Shown: positions 30,369 to 40,459, counted from the stretch's first letter. The stretch: DNA of 64,000 bases from Barnesiella sp. (GCA_014800945.1 JAAVFD010000011.1:1-64000); one strand, 5' to 3'. Program-made: numbers and translations. The notes: a model not told the origin generated them from the sequence alone.

Positions 30369-33200
30369 TTATGCTTCAGGAACATTAAGTTCTTCTCGGA
30401 GAAATGATGAAGTAGGTGATTGTCCGGCGGCAATCTGTTCAGGTGTTCCCTCCGCAATAATTTGTCCTCCGGCAGCTCCACCTTCGGGTCCCATATCAAT
30501 AAGATAGTCTGCACTCTTTATCACATCAAGATTGTGCTCGATTACCAATACCGTATTTCCTTTTTCAACCAGTCGGTTGAAAACTCCAAGCAAAGTGTTG
30601 ATATCCTCAAAATGGAGTCCGGTGGTGGGCTCGTCAAGAATAAAAAGAGTGTTTCCCGTATCACGCTTGGCAAGTTCGGTTGCGAGTTTAACCCTTTGGT
30701 TTTCTCCTCCGCTAAGTGTTGATGATGGCTGACCGAGCTTGATATAACCAAGACCTATGTCCTGAAGAACCTTGATTTTCTTTAAAATTGCGGGGACATT
30801 AGCAAAGAATTCAACAGCTTGGTTGATAGTCATATCCAGGACATCGGCAATGGACTTACCTTTGAACCTGACCTCAAGTGTTTCACGGTTGTATCTCTTA
30901 CCACCACATGTTTCGCAAGGCACAAGAACATCCGGAAGAAAGTTCATTTCTATTGTACGGTAACCGTTTCCACCACAGGTTTCACATCTGCCGCCGCTTA
31001 CATTAAATGAGAATCTACCGGGTTTATATCCGCGAATTTTTGATTCGGGCAAATCTACAAAGAGGTTTCTGATGTCTGTAAACACACCGGTGTAAGTAGC
31101 CGGATTAGAGCGAGGTGACTTACCTAAAGGTGACTGGTCAACTGTAACTACTTTATCTATGTTTTCAATGCCCTCAATGGTTTCGTATGGCAACGGAACA
31201 TCGTGGGAACGATAGAAATGTTTGGACAGTATTGGTCTAAGAGTGGCATTGACAAGTGAAGATTTGCCGCTGCCGCTCACTCCGGCAATGCAGGTAAGTG
31301 TGCCAAGCGGAACTGTAAGAGTGACATTCTGCAAATTATTTCCTGTTGCACCTCTTAAAATAAGGCTCTGGCCATTTCCGGGTCGTCGTGATTCAGGTAC
31401 ACGGATGGTTTTCTCGCCATTAAGATACTCAGCAGTGAGGGTATCACTTTTCAGCATAGTCTGTGGAGTGCCTTGAAACACGACCTCCCCACCTTTTCTA
31501 CCGGCTTTCGGCCCAATGTCAACAATATAATCGGCATCGAGCATCATGTCTTTGTCATGCTCGACAACAATTACGGAATTTGATGCATCGCGAAGCTTTT
31601 TAAGAGAGTCTATCAACCGACGGTTATCTCTCTGGTGCAATCCGATACTTGGTTCATCAAGTATGTAGAGTACATTTACGAGTTCGGAGCCAATTTGTGT
31701 TGCAAGCCGGATGCGTTGACTCTCACCACCACTTAATGTTGCGGAGTTGCGGTCAAGCGAAAGATAACCAAGACCAACATCTACGAGAAAACCGAGTCGT
31801 GCTCTGATTTCCTTTAGTATTTCTTTAGCGATAAACGCCTGGGTAGGTGAAAGTCTGCTTTCAACACTTTTACTCCAATCATATAGCGTGGTAATATCCA
31901 TTCTACACAGATCCGCTATATTTTTATTATCAATAAAGTAGTGTAGGGCTTCCCGATTGAGTCGGGCTCCGTTACATTCGGGACAGGTGGCACGTGAATA
32001 AAACTGTTCGCTCCAGTTTCTGCTTCCAGCAACATCTTCTTCGTTCTGGAGAAGTTCAATATATTTTATAACACCCTCATAGGTCTGGAAATAATTGTTT
32101 GTTGAGAGTGTTTCATTTTTGATGACAAGACGCTCGTTTGTGCCGTTAAGGATATCTGAAAGTGCTTCTTCAGACAGCTGGGAGATAGGAGTGTCAAGAT
32201 TATAACCGTATTTTTCCAGTAAAGCCTGTATTTGCCAGAAAACCATTGAGTTGCGATATTTTCCGAGTGGAGAGATACCTCCGGCTTTGATTGACAGCGA
32301 AGGATTTGGTATAACTTTCTCCCGATCAACTATATTGACGTAACCAAGCCCTTTGCAGCAGGGACACGCACCCTGAGGAGAATTGAAAGAGAAGTTGTGT
32401 GGAGCAGGTTCGTGATAGGAGAGTCCGGAGACAGGATCCATGAGGTGCTGACTATAATGACTGACTGAGTCGGTGTCCACATCATATATCATTAGCTCAC
32501 GGTCACCCTGCCGAAGTGCTTCCGCAACGGTTTCCCTTAAGCGAGTATCATCTTTTGCAGCAACTTTGAGCCTGTCAATTACGAGTTCAATGGAGTGATT
32601 GCGATATCTATCCACTTTCATTCCGGCAGAAATTTCTTTCAGTTCACCATCCACTCTCACATTGATATAACCTTTTTTGCCTAATGCTTCGAAGAGTTCC
32701 TTATAGTGTCCCTTTCTATTCTTTACAAGTGGTGCGAGAATATAGATTTTCTTTCCTTCAAACTTGTCAAGAATAAGGTCCACTATTTTTTCTTCGGTAT
32801 ATTTAATCATCGGCTTACCTGAAATGTAGCTTATTGCTTCTGCCGCTCGAGCGAAGAGGAGTCGCAAAAAGTCATAAATCTCAGTAGTAGTACCTATTGT
32901 GCTTCTGGGATTTCTGTTGACTGTTTTCTGCTCTATAGCAATAACCGGACTAAGACCTTCGATTTTGTCAACATCCGGTCGCTGCATATTTCCGAGCATA
33001 TTTCTTGCGTAAGCTGAGAAAGTTTCGATATAGCGTCTCTGACCTTCAGCATAAATAGTGTCAAAAGCCAATGAAGACTTGCCGCTGCCGCTCAGACCGG
33101 TTATAACAGTGAGAGAGTTATGAGGTATTGTTACATCAATGTTTTTCAGATTGTTAACCCTTGCTCCCAGCACCGTCAAATTTCTGTTGGATTTTTTCAT
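30369..33200 (-). CDS. uvrA: Excinuclease ABC subunit UvrA
   Basis: GLSGSGKSSLAFDTIYAEGQRRYIE, CPCCKGLGYV, LSGGESQRIRLATQIGS, CETCGGKRYNRETLEV. Confidence 0.98.
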   Translation of the reverse strand: MKKSNRNLTVLGARVNNLKNIDVTIPHNSLTVITGLSGSGKSSLAFDTIYAEGQRRYIETFSAYARNMLGNMQRPDVDKIEGLSPVIAIEQKTVNRNPRSTIGTTTEIYDFLRLLFARAAEAISYISGKPMIKYTEEKIVDLILDKFEGKKIYILAPLVKNRKGHYKELFEALGKKGYINVRVDGELKEISAGMKVDRYRNHSIELVIDRLKVAAKDDTRLRETVAEALRQGDRELMIYDVDTDSVSHYSQHLMDPVSGLSYHEPAPHNFSFNSPQGACPCCKGLGYVNIVDREKVIPNPSLSIKAGGISPLGKYRNSMVFWQIQALLEKYGYNLDTPISQLSEEALSDILNGTNERLVIKNETLSTNNYFQTYEGVIKYIELLQNEEDVAGSRNWSEQFYSRATCPECNGARLNREALHYFIDNKNIADLCRMDITTLYDWSKSVESRLSPTQAFIAKEILKEIRARLGFLVDVGLGYLSLDRNSATLSGGESQRIRLATQIGSELVNVLYILDEPSIGLHQRDNRRLIDSLKKLRDASNSVIVVEHDKDMMLDADYIVDIGPKAGRKGGEVVFQGTPQTMLKSDTLTAEYLNGEKTIRVPESRRPGNGQSLILRGATGNNLQNVTLTVPLGTLTCIAGVSGSGKSSLVNATLRPILSKHFYRSHDVPLPYETIEGIENIDKVVTVDQSPLGKSPRSNPATYTGVFTDIRNLFVDLPESKIRGYKPGRFSFNVSGGRCETCGGNGYRTIEMNFLPDVLVPCETCGGKRYNRETLEVRFKGKSIADVLDMTINQAVEFFANVPAILKKIKVLQDIGLGYIKLGQPSSTLSGGENQRVKLATELAKRDTGNTLFILDEPTTGLHFEDINTLLGVFNRLVEKGNTVLVIEHNLDVIKSADYLIDMGPEGGAAGGQIIAEGTPEQIAAGQSPTSSFLREELNVPEA

Positions 33201-34123
33201 TGTTTTGTTTTTTGCTGAGTCCATGCGGGGTTAAATACTTTTGCTGTTTGTGAGCTGCGTGACAAAGAATTTTTCTTGGGCAACAGTATCTGATATGTCT
33301 TGCCTGTTTTGTTGGGCAAATTTTTGGCTCTAATCCAGGGATTGAGATCTCTGAGGGTCATATAGTTAGTGCCGTGTTGCTGTGCCCATTTCTGCCAGTC
33401 GTCCACCGGTCCGGAAACAGTAACAGTTCTACAGTTTATCGGGTTATACAACTGTGACGGCTTGATAGTGAATCCGTATTTAGCCGGATTTTCCATAATC
33501 TCCTTCATGGCGAAAAGGCGGAACATATATCGTGATGTTTCCTCAGGGAGGTATAAATCGAATGTCGATCTGACTCCCTGAGAGTCAAGTTCATTAGCAA
33601 TGCGCGTGTTACCGGCATTATAAGCTGCGGCAACACTTTCCCAACTGCCAAACCGATTTTTCAGACTCAAAAGAAATTTGCAGGCAGCTTCTGTTTCCTT
33701 TTCAATGTTGTATCTCTCATCCACGTAATCGTTTACTTCGAGTCCATATTGTTTAGCGGTAGCCGGAACAAATTGCCAAAATCCGGCAGCTTTTGATGGA
33801 GATAGCGCGCGGGGATCAAGATAGCTCTCAATACAAGCGAGATATAGCAAATCCTGAGGCACTCCGTAGCGTTTCAATATGGGTGACATTATAGGGAAGT
33901 ACTTGTTAGCCCGCTTGATGGTAAGCAATGTGTTTCCGTGAGTATATGCCAAAGCCGTGAGCTCTCTGTCAAAACGCTCATACATATCATTTCTGTCAAA
34001 ATTGACAGTTTGTCCGGCAAAGGTGATTGATGAGGGTATAGTTGGGTTAGGGGCGTTAAACTGAGCAAAAGCAGTCTGACCGCATATTAAGAGTGCTGAT
34101 ATAAGTGAAGTGAGTAATTTCAT
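33197..34123 (-). CDS. Lytic transglycosylase domain protein (MltD-like)
   Basis: ESYLDPRALSPSKAAGFWQFVPATAKQYGLEVNDYVDERYN...AYNAGN. Confidence 0.9.
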   Translation of the reverse strand: MKLLTSLISALLICGQTAFAQFNAPNPTIPSSITFAGQTVNFDRNDMYERFDRELTALAYTHGNTLLTIKRANKYFPIMSPILKRYGVPQDLLYLACIESYLDPRALSPSKAAGFWQFVPATAKQYGLEVNDYVDERYNIEKETEAACKFLLSLKNRFGSWESVAAAYNAGNTRIANELDSQGVRSTFDLYLPEETSRYMFRLFAMKEIMENPAKYGFTIKPSQLYNPINCRTVTVSGPVDDWQKWAQQHGTNYMTLRDLNPWIRAKNLPNKTGKTYQILLPKKNSLSRSSQTAKVFNPAWTQQKTKQ

Positions 34124-34141
34124 AAATTAAAAATTTAAAAT

Positions 34142-35425
34142 TTAGCGAGAGCGCGAACCTACAATATTTATATCTCCACTAAGGTTATATTTTTTGCCAT
34201 CGGCTCCCATTGCTTTTATAACGTAGTAATAAACTCCGGGTTTTACAAAGTTGCCTTTGTATTTTCCATCCCAGCCTTGCGATGGGTCGTGAAGCTCTGC
34301 CATCTTTACCCCCAGCCTATTGAAAATATGACATTCAAAGGAAATGATAGATCTGTAGCTGACTTTCCATTCGTCATTTACCCCTTCTGACGCACCGGGT
34401 GAAAAAGCGTTGGGGCATCTTAACCGGGATTCACCGATAGATACCATGTAGTTATCGCTATACCAGTCGCAAGAACCGGAGGAATTGGCACATGTGAATC
34501 TGACATAATAAGTTCCGGTTTCATTAAAGGTATAGTCCCATTCAGGAGATTGTTCCCTCAAAATAATGTTTATGAATTCCGGGTCGGTGGAAATCTGCCA
34601 CTCCGTGAATACAGCGGCATCTGAAACAGCAGCCCTGAAAAGCATATCAACCGGAGCAGACCCACCAAAAGATGTATCAGTGGTTTTCTGTTCGTTCTGT
34701 GAGTCTCGCTGAATCTGTTCAATGCTTACTGCGGCTGACACCGCTGTAGGATGAAGAATATCGCTACTGATTTCAATCTCCTGATTCCAACTCCGGAGAA
34801 ATCTGTCACCGGAGAGGGTGAATCTCGTTGCACACAACGGTGCCGGCAGGCTTATTCTGCCATTTATATAAGGTAGATTTCTTGTTTGAACGGTCTGCCT
34901 TAAAACCGCGCTTTCGCCCTCCGGCTCCAAGGTGAGGTATGAAATACTGATTTCACGGTCAATTTCCATTGTTCTGCCGGTTATGGTCTGATAGGTAAGC
35001 CTTGGTACAGTCCCTGTATATATCAATTCGGCAGTGGAGCAGTCGCTTGTTTCAATATCAAGATTTCCTGATGTGAACGGTGCTTTGGACCAGTCGGTAA
35101 TCCAGAAATAATATTTGCTGCCGGCGTCTTCAATAATGTATCCGCAGTCAGAAGATAGAGATGATACTTCAGTCAATGGTTCGGCATAGGCAGCTCCACG
35201 TGAGTCAAACGAATACCAGACAGCATTTTGTGTTGCTCCTGAAATCTCGGCTGAGATACCATCGGACTGAGGAACTACGAAAACAGCATTCAACCCGGTA
35301 GCAGCAGTCGGTTCAAGAGCAACAGCTCTTGAACCGGAAGTACCGGTGAGACGAATTGCCACCGCTGACGCATCAAAAGCGGTAAGTGCTATTATATAAT
35401 ATAGGAGTGAACGGAGTATTTTCAT
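34142..35425 (-). CDS. Secreted protein with gliding-motility-associated C-terminal (CHU_C / T9SS type B) domain
   Basis: CPNAFSPGASEGVNDEWKV...FNRLGVKMAELHDPSQGWDGKYKGNFVKPGVYYYVIKAMGADGKKYNLSGDINIV. Confidence 0.88.
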   Translation of the reverse strand: MKILRSLLYYIIALTAFDASAVAIRLTGTSGSRAVALEPTAATGLNAVFVVPQSDGISAEISGATQNAVWYSFDSRGAAYAEPLTEVSSLSSDCGYIIEDAGSKYYFWITDWSKAPFTSGNLDIETSDCSTAELIYTGTVPRLTYQTITGRTMEIDREISISYLTLEPEGESAVLRQTVQTRNLPYINGRISLPAPLCATRFTLSGDRFLRSWNQEIEISSDILHPTAVSAAVSIEQIQRDSQNEQKTTDTSFGGSAPVDMLFRAAVSDAAVFTEWQISTDPEFINIILREQSPEWDYTFNETGTYYVRFTCANSSGSCDWYSDNYMVSIGESRLRCPNAFSPGASEGVNDEWKVSYRSIISFECHIFNRLGVKMAELHDPSQGWDGKYKGNFVKPGVYYYVIKAMGADGKKYNLSGDINIVGSRSR

Positions 35426-35440
35426 TTCTTTTGCAGCCCG

Positions 35441-35448
35441 CAAAATTA
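35441..35448 (-). promoter_or_regulatory. -7 element TAATTTTG upstream of the T9SS-cargo gene
   Basis: caaaatta on plus, 16 nt upstream of the ATG at 35425. Confidence 0.5.
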
Positions 35449-35482
35449 CGAAATAATATCCGTTTGGTTATAGCTGTTAAAA

Positions 35483-35529
35483 ATACCTTTATATACTTTA
35501 GTACACCTTAACAAGTTATATAAAGGTAT
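35483..35529. repeat. AT-rich inverted repeat between purN and the T9SS-cargo gene
   Basis: ATACCTTTATATAC (35483-35496) ... GTTATATAAAGGTAT (35515-35529), 18-nt spacer; TTTTTA follows on minus. Confidence 0.6.
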
Positions 35530-35554
35530 ATGTTATTTATTGGCTGGACAAATA

Positions 35555-36124
35555 TTAAGGACAAAAGAATTTTTCAATCATCTGAGGAAAATATTTCTTT
35601 TCGAGATGGTGAATTTTAGCTTCCACACTTTCGGGAGTATCCTCAGCTGTCACTTCGGTTTTTGCTTGAAAAAGAATTGCACCGTCGTCATACTTATCGG
35701 TGACGAGATGAATGGTAATGCCGGTTTGCTTTTCGCCAGCTGCAATTACAGCCTCATGCACGTGGCGTCCGAACATGCCTTTTCCTCCATAATCGGGTAG
35801 TAGCGACGGATGAATATTGACAATACGATTTTTGTAGTGATTTGTAAGGAAAGCCGGTATCATCAGCAGGAATCCGGCGAGAACAATAATATCTACGGAA
35901 TGCTTCTGCAAAAGTCCAAGCATGAAATCGCTATTATTAAGCTCGCTCTTAGATATGATAGCAGTTGGCACTCCAAAATCTTCAGCACGTTTAAGCACTC
36001 CGGCATCGGATTTATTGCATACTACAAGTGAAACCTCTGCAAGTTGTGGTTTCTCATTGAAATAGCGTATGATGTTTTCAGCATTAGATCCGTTACCGGA
36101 TGCGAAAATGGCAATCTTCTTCAT
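35555..36124 (-). CDS. purN: Phosphoribosylglycinamide formyltransferase
   Basis: IAIFASGNGSNAENII, LAGFLLMIP, IVNIHPSLLPDYGGKGMFG, GITIHLV. Confidence 0.95.
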   Translation of the reverse strand: MKKIAIFASGNGSNAENIIRYFNEKPQLAEVSLVVCNKSDAGVLKRAEDFGVPTAIISKSELNNSDFMLGLLQKHSVDIIVLAGFLLMIPAFLTNHYKNRIVNIHPSLLPDYGGKGMFGRHVHEAVIAAGEKQTGITIHLVTDKYDDGAILFQAKTEVTAEDTPESVEAKIHHLEKKYFPQMIEKFFCP

Positions 36125-36138
36125 AAGTAATTATAGAG

Positions 36139-36169
36139 ATAGCGGCGAGGCAATTCCTCACCGCTATCG
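36139..36169 (-). terminator. Hairpin downstream of the DUF3332 gene
   Basis: GATAGCGGTGAGG-aattg-CCTCGCCGCTATC on minus (one wobble pair); weak T-run. Confidence 0.55.
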
Positions 36170-36187
36170 GTATAAACTTTTTTATAG

Positions 36188-36733
36188 TTATCTCTTAGCC
36201 CAAAGCTGAGAAGTGGTAAGCTGCTGATAAGCAAATACTCCTGCTTGAGAAAGCTCAACAGTTGTAACAGACCCGTCGGGTGCTGGAAGAGCTACATGAT
36301 TATCATCGACAAATGTCATAAGAGGCATAGTCACTTCATTTGTTGTTACACTCCAGCTTCTGTCTGTTTCATTGAAATCGAGACGAACAACGCTACCATC
36401 GTTTTCACCGGTGATAGTGTATCCTTTGCCGTCACATTCAACGAGATAACGTCCGTCCTGACCATCAATCACTTTCTTACCTGCCGCAACGGGATTTGAA
36501 CCGCTCCAAAACTCGATACTGTTTAGAACAAGAACATCGGCAAGAGCACTTACTTCATACACCGGAAGAATCCAGAATGCGAAGAAAACGAGTTCGTTGA
36601 CGAATTTGTTACCAACCTGGCGGTTCCAGTTGAGCAGTTTTGAAGTAAGTGAGAAGCTGCCTACACAAGACGATAGCATCATTGAAGATGCAAGTGTAAC
36701 GGCAACAGCGATTGAGATGTAATTACGTTTCAT
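36188..36733 (-). CDS. DUF3332-family lipoprotein
   Basis: MMLSSCVGSFSLTSKLLNWNRQVGNKFVNELVFFAFWILPVYEVSALADVLVLNSIEFWSGSNPV. Confidence 0.8.
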   Translation of the reverse strand: MKRNYISIAVAVTLASSMMLSSCVGSFSLTSKLLNWNRQVGNKFVNELVFFAFWILPVYEVSALADVLVLNSIEFWSGSNPVAAGKKVIDGQDGRYLVECDGKGYTITGENDGSVVRLDFNETDRSWSVTTNEVTMPLMTFVDDNHVALPAPDGSVTTVELSQAGVFAYQQLTTSQLWAKR

Positions 36734-36757
36734 AAAACCATTATTTAACTATAATAC

Positions 36758-38161
36758 TTAATTCGGAATCTGTGTCAGCACATCGTTATACAGTTTATAT
36801 ACCTGGCGGACATATTCGCAAGTCTGCCGCCCTCTGAAGTATCCGTATTTGCAAATTGTCGGGTCATTATACACGGCAGGGTTTGATTTCATCAACAAAG
36901 CGTTTTCTACCTCGCCATCCCATTTTTCCGGATTCAGACCGTATTTATGCGCTATTCTGATTGCATCAAGGATATGGGCGATTCCGGAGTTATATGCCGC
37001 TACTATGAATTTATTTCTCTCATCGGGGTCAGATATTTTCGGTGTGAGAATTTTACTGAGGCTCTTAACAATTTTGGTCGCGACCAAAATATTCTGCTGG
37101 TTATTTGTGATATAATCTTCGTTTAGCCCGTAAGATTTAGCAATGCTCGGCATCAACTGCATAACACCTCTGGCTCCGGCCCAGGAAACTCGTGTTGAAT
37201 CAAAATGACTCTCACAATACCCTTGTGAAGCAAGCAATCTCCAATCCCACCCTATCTGAGCAGCATATTTTTTGAATAGGTTGTCAAAGGGCGAGATGTA
37301 ACCTCTTGAAAGGTCCAATGCAAAATGGAAGTGGCTGCTGCCTGATTTACTTTTTTCAAAATATCTTTTCAGCAGAGAGTCGCGTGTTTTTCTCGGCTGT
37401 TCACCTGCCATCCATTCAGAAATTGAGTCTGCGAGCCATTCCTTGCCGGGAGCTACACCCCAGGCTGCTCTTTGTGCAAAACTAATCTGTAGGGTGATGT
37501 CCAGGTCTGTAAAGAATGTTTTGTTAAGACGGGCGATATCAGAGTCAACAACTGTGAGAGGAATCTCCTTTCGGGAAACCATAGCTATAAGGTCCTCTGT
37601 TATAAGAGTATCGCGGTCAATAGGTACAATTTCTATACCACCTCCGAGTTCTTCATTGAGATTTTGCATCCGATGATGGTATTTACTATCCTGTTCCACA
37701 TAAACTGTGCGTCCAACCAACTGAGTTACATCTTTTATATAACCTTGGTCTGTTTTCTTGGGTTGCACAAGCACCTGATGTGTAATGGATTCTATTCCGC
37801 AGGGCACAATTTTGTTTTTATATTCTCCGGTGATTGGCACTTCATAAGCTATTAAATCAACCTTTCCGGAATCGAGCATCTCTATAGCCCGCTGCAGACT
37901 GGAAGCAACGTCAAGCCGTAAAACAAGTCCTTTGTCTTGAGCAAGGCGTTTAACCAAATCGTAATCATACCCCATGGTTACCTCCCTATATATAAAATAG
38001 GAGGTAGGGCTGTACAGCGTTACTACTTTAAGCGTATCCGGAATGGCGTAAGGATTGCTTTCAGCCATTTTAGAATCCTTTCCGGAACAGGACAGGAGTA
38101 AAAAAATGGTAGCGGAGATTACTATATTACAAATTTTAGTACTCAAATGTGCCAAATTCAC
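36758..38161 (-). CDS. MltF-like lytic transglycosylase with N-terminal solute-binding (SBP_bac_3-like) domain, lipoprotein
   Basis: LLLSCSGK lipobox; periplasmic-binding region; ESHFDSTRVSWAGARGVMQLMPSIAKSYGL...AAYNSG. Confidence 0.9.
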   Translation of the reverse strand: MNLAHLSTKICNIVISATIFLLLSCSGKDSKMAESNPYAIPDTLKVVTLYSPTSYFIYREVTMGYDYDLVKRLAQDKGLVLRLDVASSLQRAIEMLDSGKVDLIAYEVPITGEYKNKIVPCGIESITHQVLVQPKKTDQGYIKDVTQLVGRTVYVEQDSKYHHRMQNLNEELGGGIEIVPIDRDTLITEDLIAMVSRKEIPLTVVDSDIARLNKTFFTDLDITLQISFAQRAAWGVAPGKEWLADSISEWMAGEQPRKTRDSLLKRYFEKSKSGSSHFHFALDLSRGYISPFDNLFKKYAAQIGWDWRLLASQGYCESHFDSTRVSWAGARGVMQLMPSIAKSYGLNEDYITNNQQNILVATKIVKSLSKILTPKISDPDERNKFIVAAYNSGIAHILDAIRIAHKYGLNPEKWDGEVENALLMKSNPAVYNDPTICKYGYFRGRQTCEYVRQVYKLYNDVLTQIPN

Positions 38162-39302
38162 TCTTAATAGTCAGTTTGTTGCTATCACTTTCTTCAACAC
38201 GTCCAACAATCTGTGCCTTTATGCCGAATGATTCGCTTATCTCTATAACTTTTTCAGCGTGTTCAGGCGCAAGATATATTTCCATGCGATGTCCCATATT
38301 AAACACCTTGTACATTTCGGCCCAGTCGGTTCCGCTCTCCTTTTGAATGAGTTTGAACAGGGGGGGCACATCAAACATATTGTCTTTTATGACGTGCTTG
38401 TTTTCTATGAAATGAAGTATTTTGGTCTGTGCGCCACCTGAGCAATGAACCATTCCATGAATTTGCGGGCGCATTTCATTAAGTATCTTCTTGATAACCG
38501 GCGCATAGGTGCGGGTGGGGGAAAGCACCAACAATCCGGCATTGATAGGTGAGTCCTCAACCTCATCAAGCAATGAGCATGAACCGGAATAAACCAATTC
38601 TTCCGGTACGGCACTGTCATAACTTTCAGGGTATTTCTCGGCAAGATATTTTGAGAAAACATCGTGTCTTGCAGATGTAAGTCCGTTACTTCCCATACCG
38701 CCGTTATAACCTTTTTCGTATGTAGCTTTGCCAAATGATGCGAGTCCCACAATGACATCGCCTCCCTTGATATTAGCATTATTGATTACCTCGGCTCTTT
38801 TCATGCGGCAGGTCACGGTGCTGTCAACAATGATTGTGCGCACAAGATCACCCACATCAGCGGTTTCTCCGCCTGTGCTATATATGCCGACGCCGTTATT
38901 GCGTAAATCCTCAAGCAATTCTTCGGTGCCATTGATAATTGCGGCTATTACTTCGCCTGGCACAAGCATCTTGTTTCTGCCGATAGTGCTGCTAAGAAGA
39001 ATATTGTCTGTAGCACCGACGCACAGTAAGTCGTCAATGTTCATTATAAGTGCATCCTGGGCAATGCCTTTCCACACTGACAGGTCGCCAGTCTCGCGCC
39101 AGTACATGTAGGCGAGCGATGATTTTGTGCCTGCGCCGTCAGCGTGCATAATGTTGCACCATTCACTATCACCTCCGAGTATATCGGGTATTATTTTGCA
39201 GAATGCTTTAGGGTATAATCCTTTGTCAACATTCTTGATTGCATTATGCACATCCTCCTTTGATGCGCTTACTCCGCGTAGATTATATCGGCGATCAGAC
39301 AT
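38136..39302 (-). CDS. purM: Phosphoribosylformylglycinamidine cyclo-ligase (AIR synthase family)
   Basis: HADGAGTKSSLAYMYW, MNIDDLLCVGA, STGGETADVGDLV, FNMGHRMEIYL. Confidence 0.88.
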   Translation of the reverse strand: MSDRRYNLRGVSASKEDVHNAIKNVDKGLYPKAFCKIIPDILGGDSEWCNIMHADGAGTKSSLAYMYWRETGDLSVWKGIAQDALIMNIDDLLCVGATDNILLSSTIGRNKMLVPGEVIAAIINGTEELLEDLRNNGVGIYSTGGETADVGDLVRTIIVDSTVTCRMKRAEVINNANIKGGDVIVGLASFGKATYEKGYNGGMGSNGLTSARHDVFSKYLAEKYPESYDSAVPEELVYSGSCSLLDEVEDSPINAGLLVLSPTRTYAPVIKKILNEMRPQIHGMVHCSGGAQTKILHFIENKHVIKDNMFDVPPLFKLIQKESGTDWAEMYKVFNMGHRMEIYLAPEHAEKVIEISESFGIKAQIVGRVEESDSNKLTIKSEFGTFEY

Positions 39303-39314
39303 AATATTATATGA

Positions 39315-40202
39315 TTAGATGTATCTTAATAATGATTCAATTAATATAAATAGAACAAGGGCAGGAGATACTACAAGGAGAGAGTCAATTCGGTCAAGAA
39401 TTCCTCCGTGACCCGGCATGATGTGGCCGCTGTCTTTAACCTTGACAGTTCTCTTTATAAGAGATTCAACGAGGTCACCAAATGTAGCGAACACTGATAT
39501 GAGTGCCCCTAAAACACACATGTTTACAAGGTTTAGATTCGGGCTCCAATCTCCGAAACAGTAGTGAATCATCACTCCAGCCGCAATGCTGAAAGTAAAT
39601 CCTCCCCAGAAACCTTCCCAAGATTTTTTCGGGGAAATTCTTTCAAACAAACGGTGTTTGCCGAATGATGAGCCTACAAGAAATGCTCCCGTATCATTAA
39701 TCCATATCATAATGAACATAGCCAGAACAATCTGAGCGCCTCCGGGCATTACAGATAGGACGGATATTAAGCTCAATGGCACTGCAATATAAATAATACT
39801 GAGGCATCCGGAAGATAAACTTGATATAGCATTTTCATCAGTAATGTACAATTGACTGATAAGGCGCACAAGAAACAGAAGTATCAACGCTGATATGCCG
39901 AAAATAAAAAATATTTCAGTGTCTTTTGAAATTGAAAAGGCGGGGAAAAAAACCAAAATAAAAGCAGCAGCCATGTCAATAAACCGCAAAGTTATCTGAC
40001 TATGACTATTGGTTGCATCAATCTTTTCAAGTTCTGCTACTCCAAGCAGTGAAAATAATGAACATAAAAGCGGAAACGCCCATGAGTCACCGAATATTAA
40101 CGAGCATACGATGAGCGCAACATATACCGCTCCGGACAATGATCGTACTAATATCTTATTCATCAAGTAAGACGGTAAATAAGTTGACATTTTATTTGGC
40201 AT
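39315..40202 (-). CDS. cdsA: Phosphatidate cytidylyltransferase
   Basis: WINDTGAFLVGSSFGKHRLFERISPKKSWEGFWGG...KDSGHIMPGHGGILDRIDSL. Confidence 0.96.
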   Translation of the reverse strand: MPNKMSTYLPSYLMNKILVRSLSGAVYVALIVCSLIFGDSWAFPLLCSLFSLLGVAELEKIDATNSHSQITLRFIDMAAAFILVFFPAFSISKDTEIFFIFGISALILLFLVRLISQLYITDENAISSLSSGCLSIIYIAVPLSLISVLSVMPGGAQIVLAMFIMIWINDTGAFLVGSSFGKHRLFERISPKKSWEGFWGGFTFSIAAGVMIHYCFGDWSPNLNLVNMCVLGALISVFATFGDLVESLIKRTVKVKDSGHIMPGHGGILDRIDSLLVVSPALVLFILIESLLRYI

Positions 40203-40219
40203 TGCTGCCTACCGGCTGA

Positions 40220-40227
40220 CAAAGTTA
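40220..40227 (-). promoter_or_regulatory. -7 element TAACTTTG of cdsA
   Basis: caaagtta on plus upstream of the cdsA start. Confidence 0.5.
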
Positions 40228-40332
40228 CGATTAAATTTTCACACTCTTACAGCAGAAACTTGTGAAAATATAAAAAATGAGAAAAATTGAGTAAAAAAGT
40301 GCCATTTGCTTTTCAATTTCAAGAAATAATAT

Positions 40333-40355
40333 TAATTTTGTGTCACAATTGTGTC
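40333..40355 (+). promoter_or_regulatory. -7 element TAATTTTG overlapping a TTGTGTC direct repeat and CACAATTGTG palindrome
   Basis: TAATTTTGTGTCACAATTGTGTC; direct repeats 11 bp apart; palindrome 40344-40353. Confidence 0.45.
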
Positions 40356-40459
40356 GGAAAGAGCCGTCGCAATGATATACAAGAATTGATAAGTTACTAA
40401 CAATTAAATTATTTTGCCTATCGAAACACTGCTACTCTAAACCGTAAAATTTTAGAACA

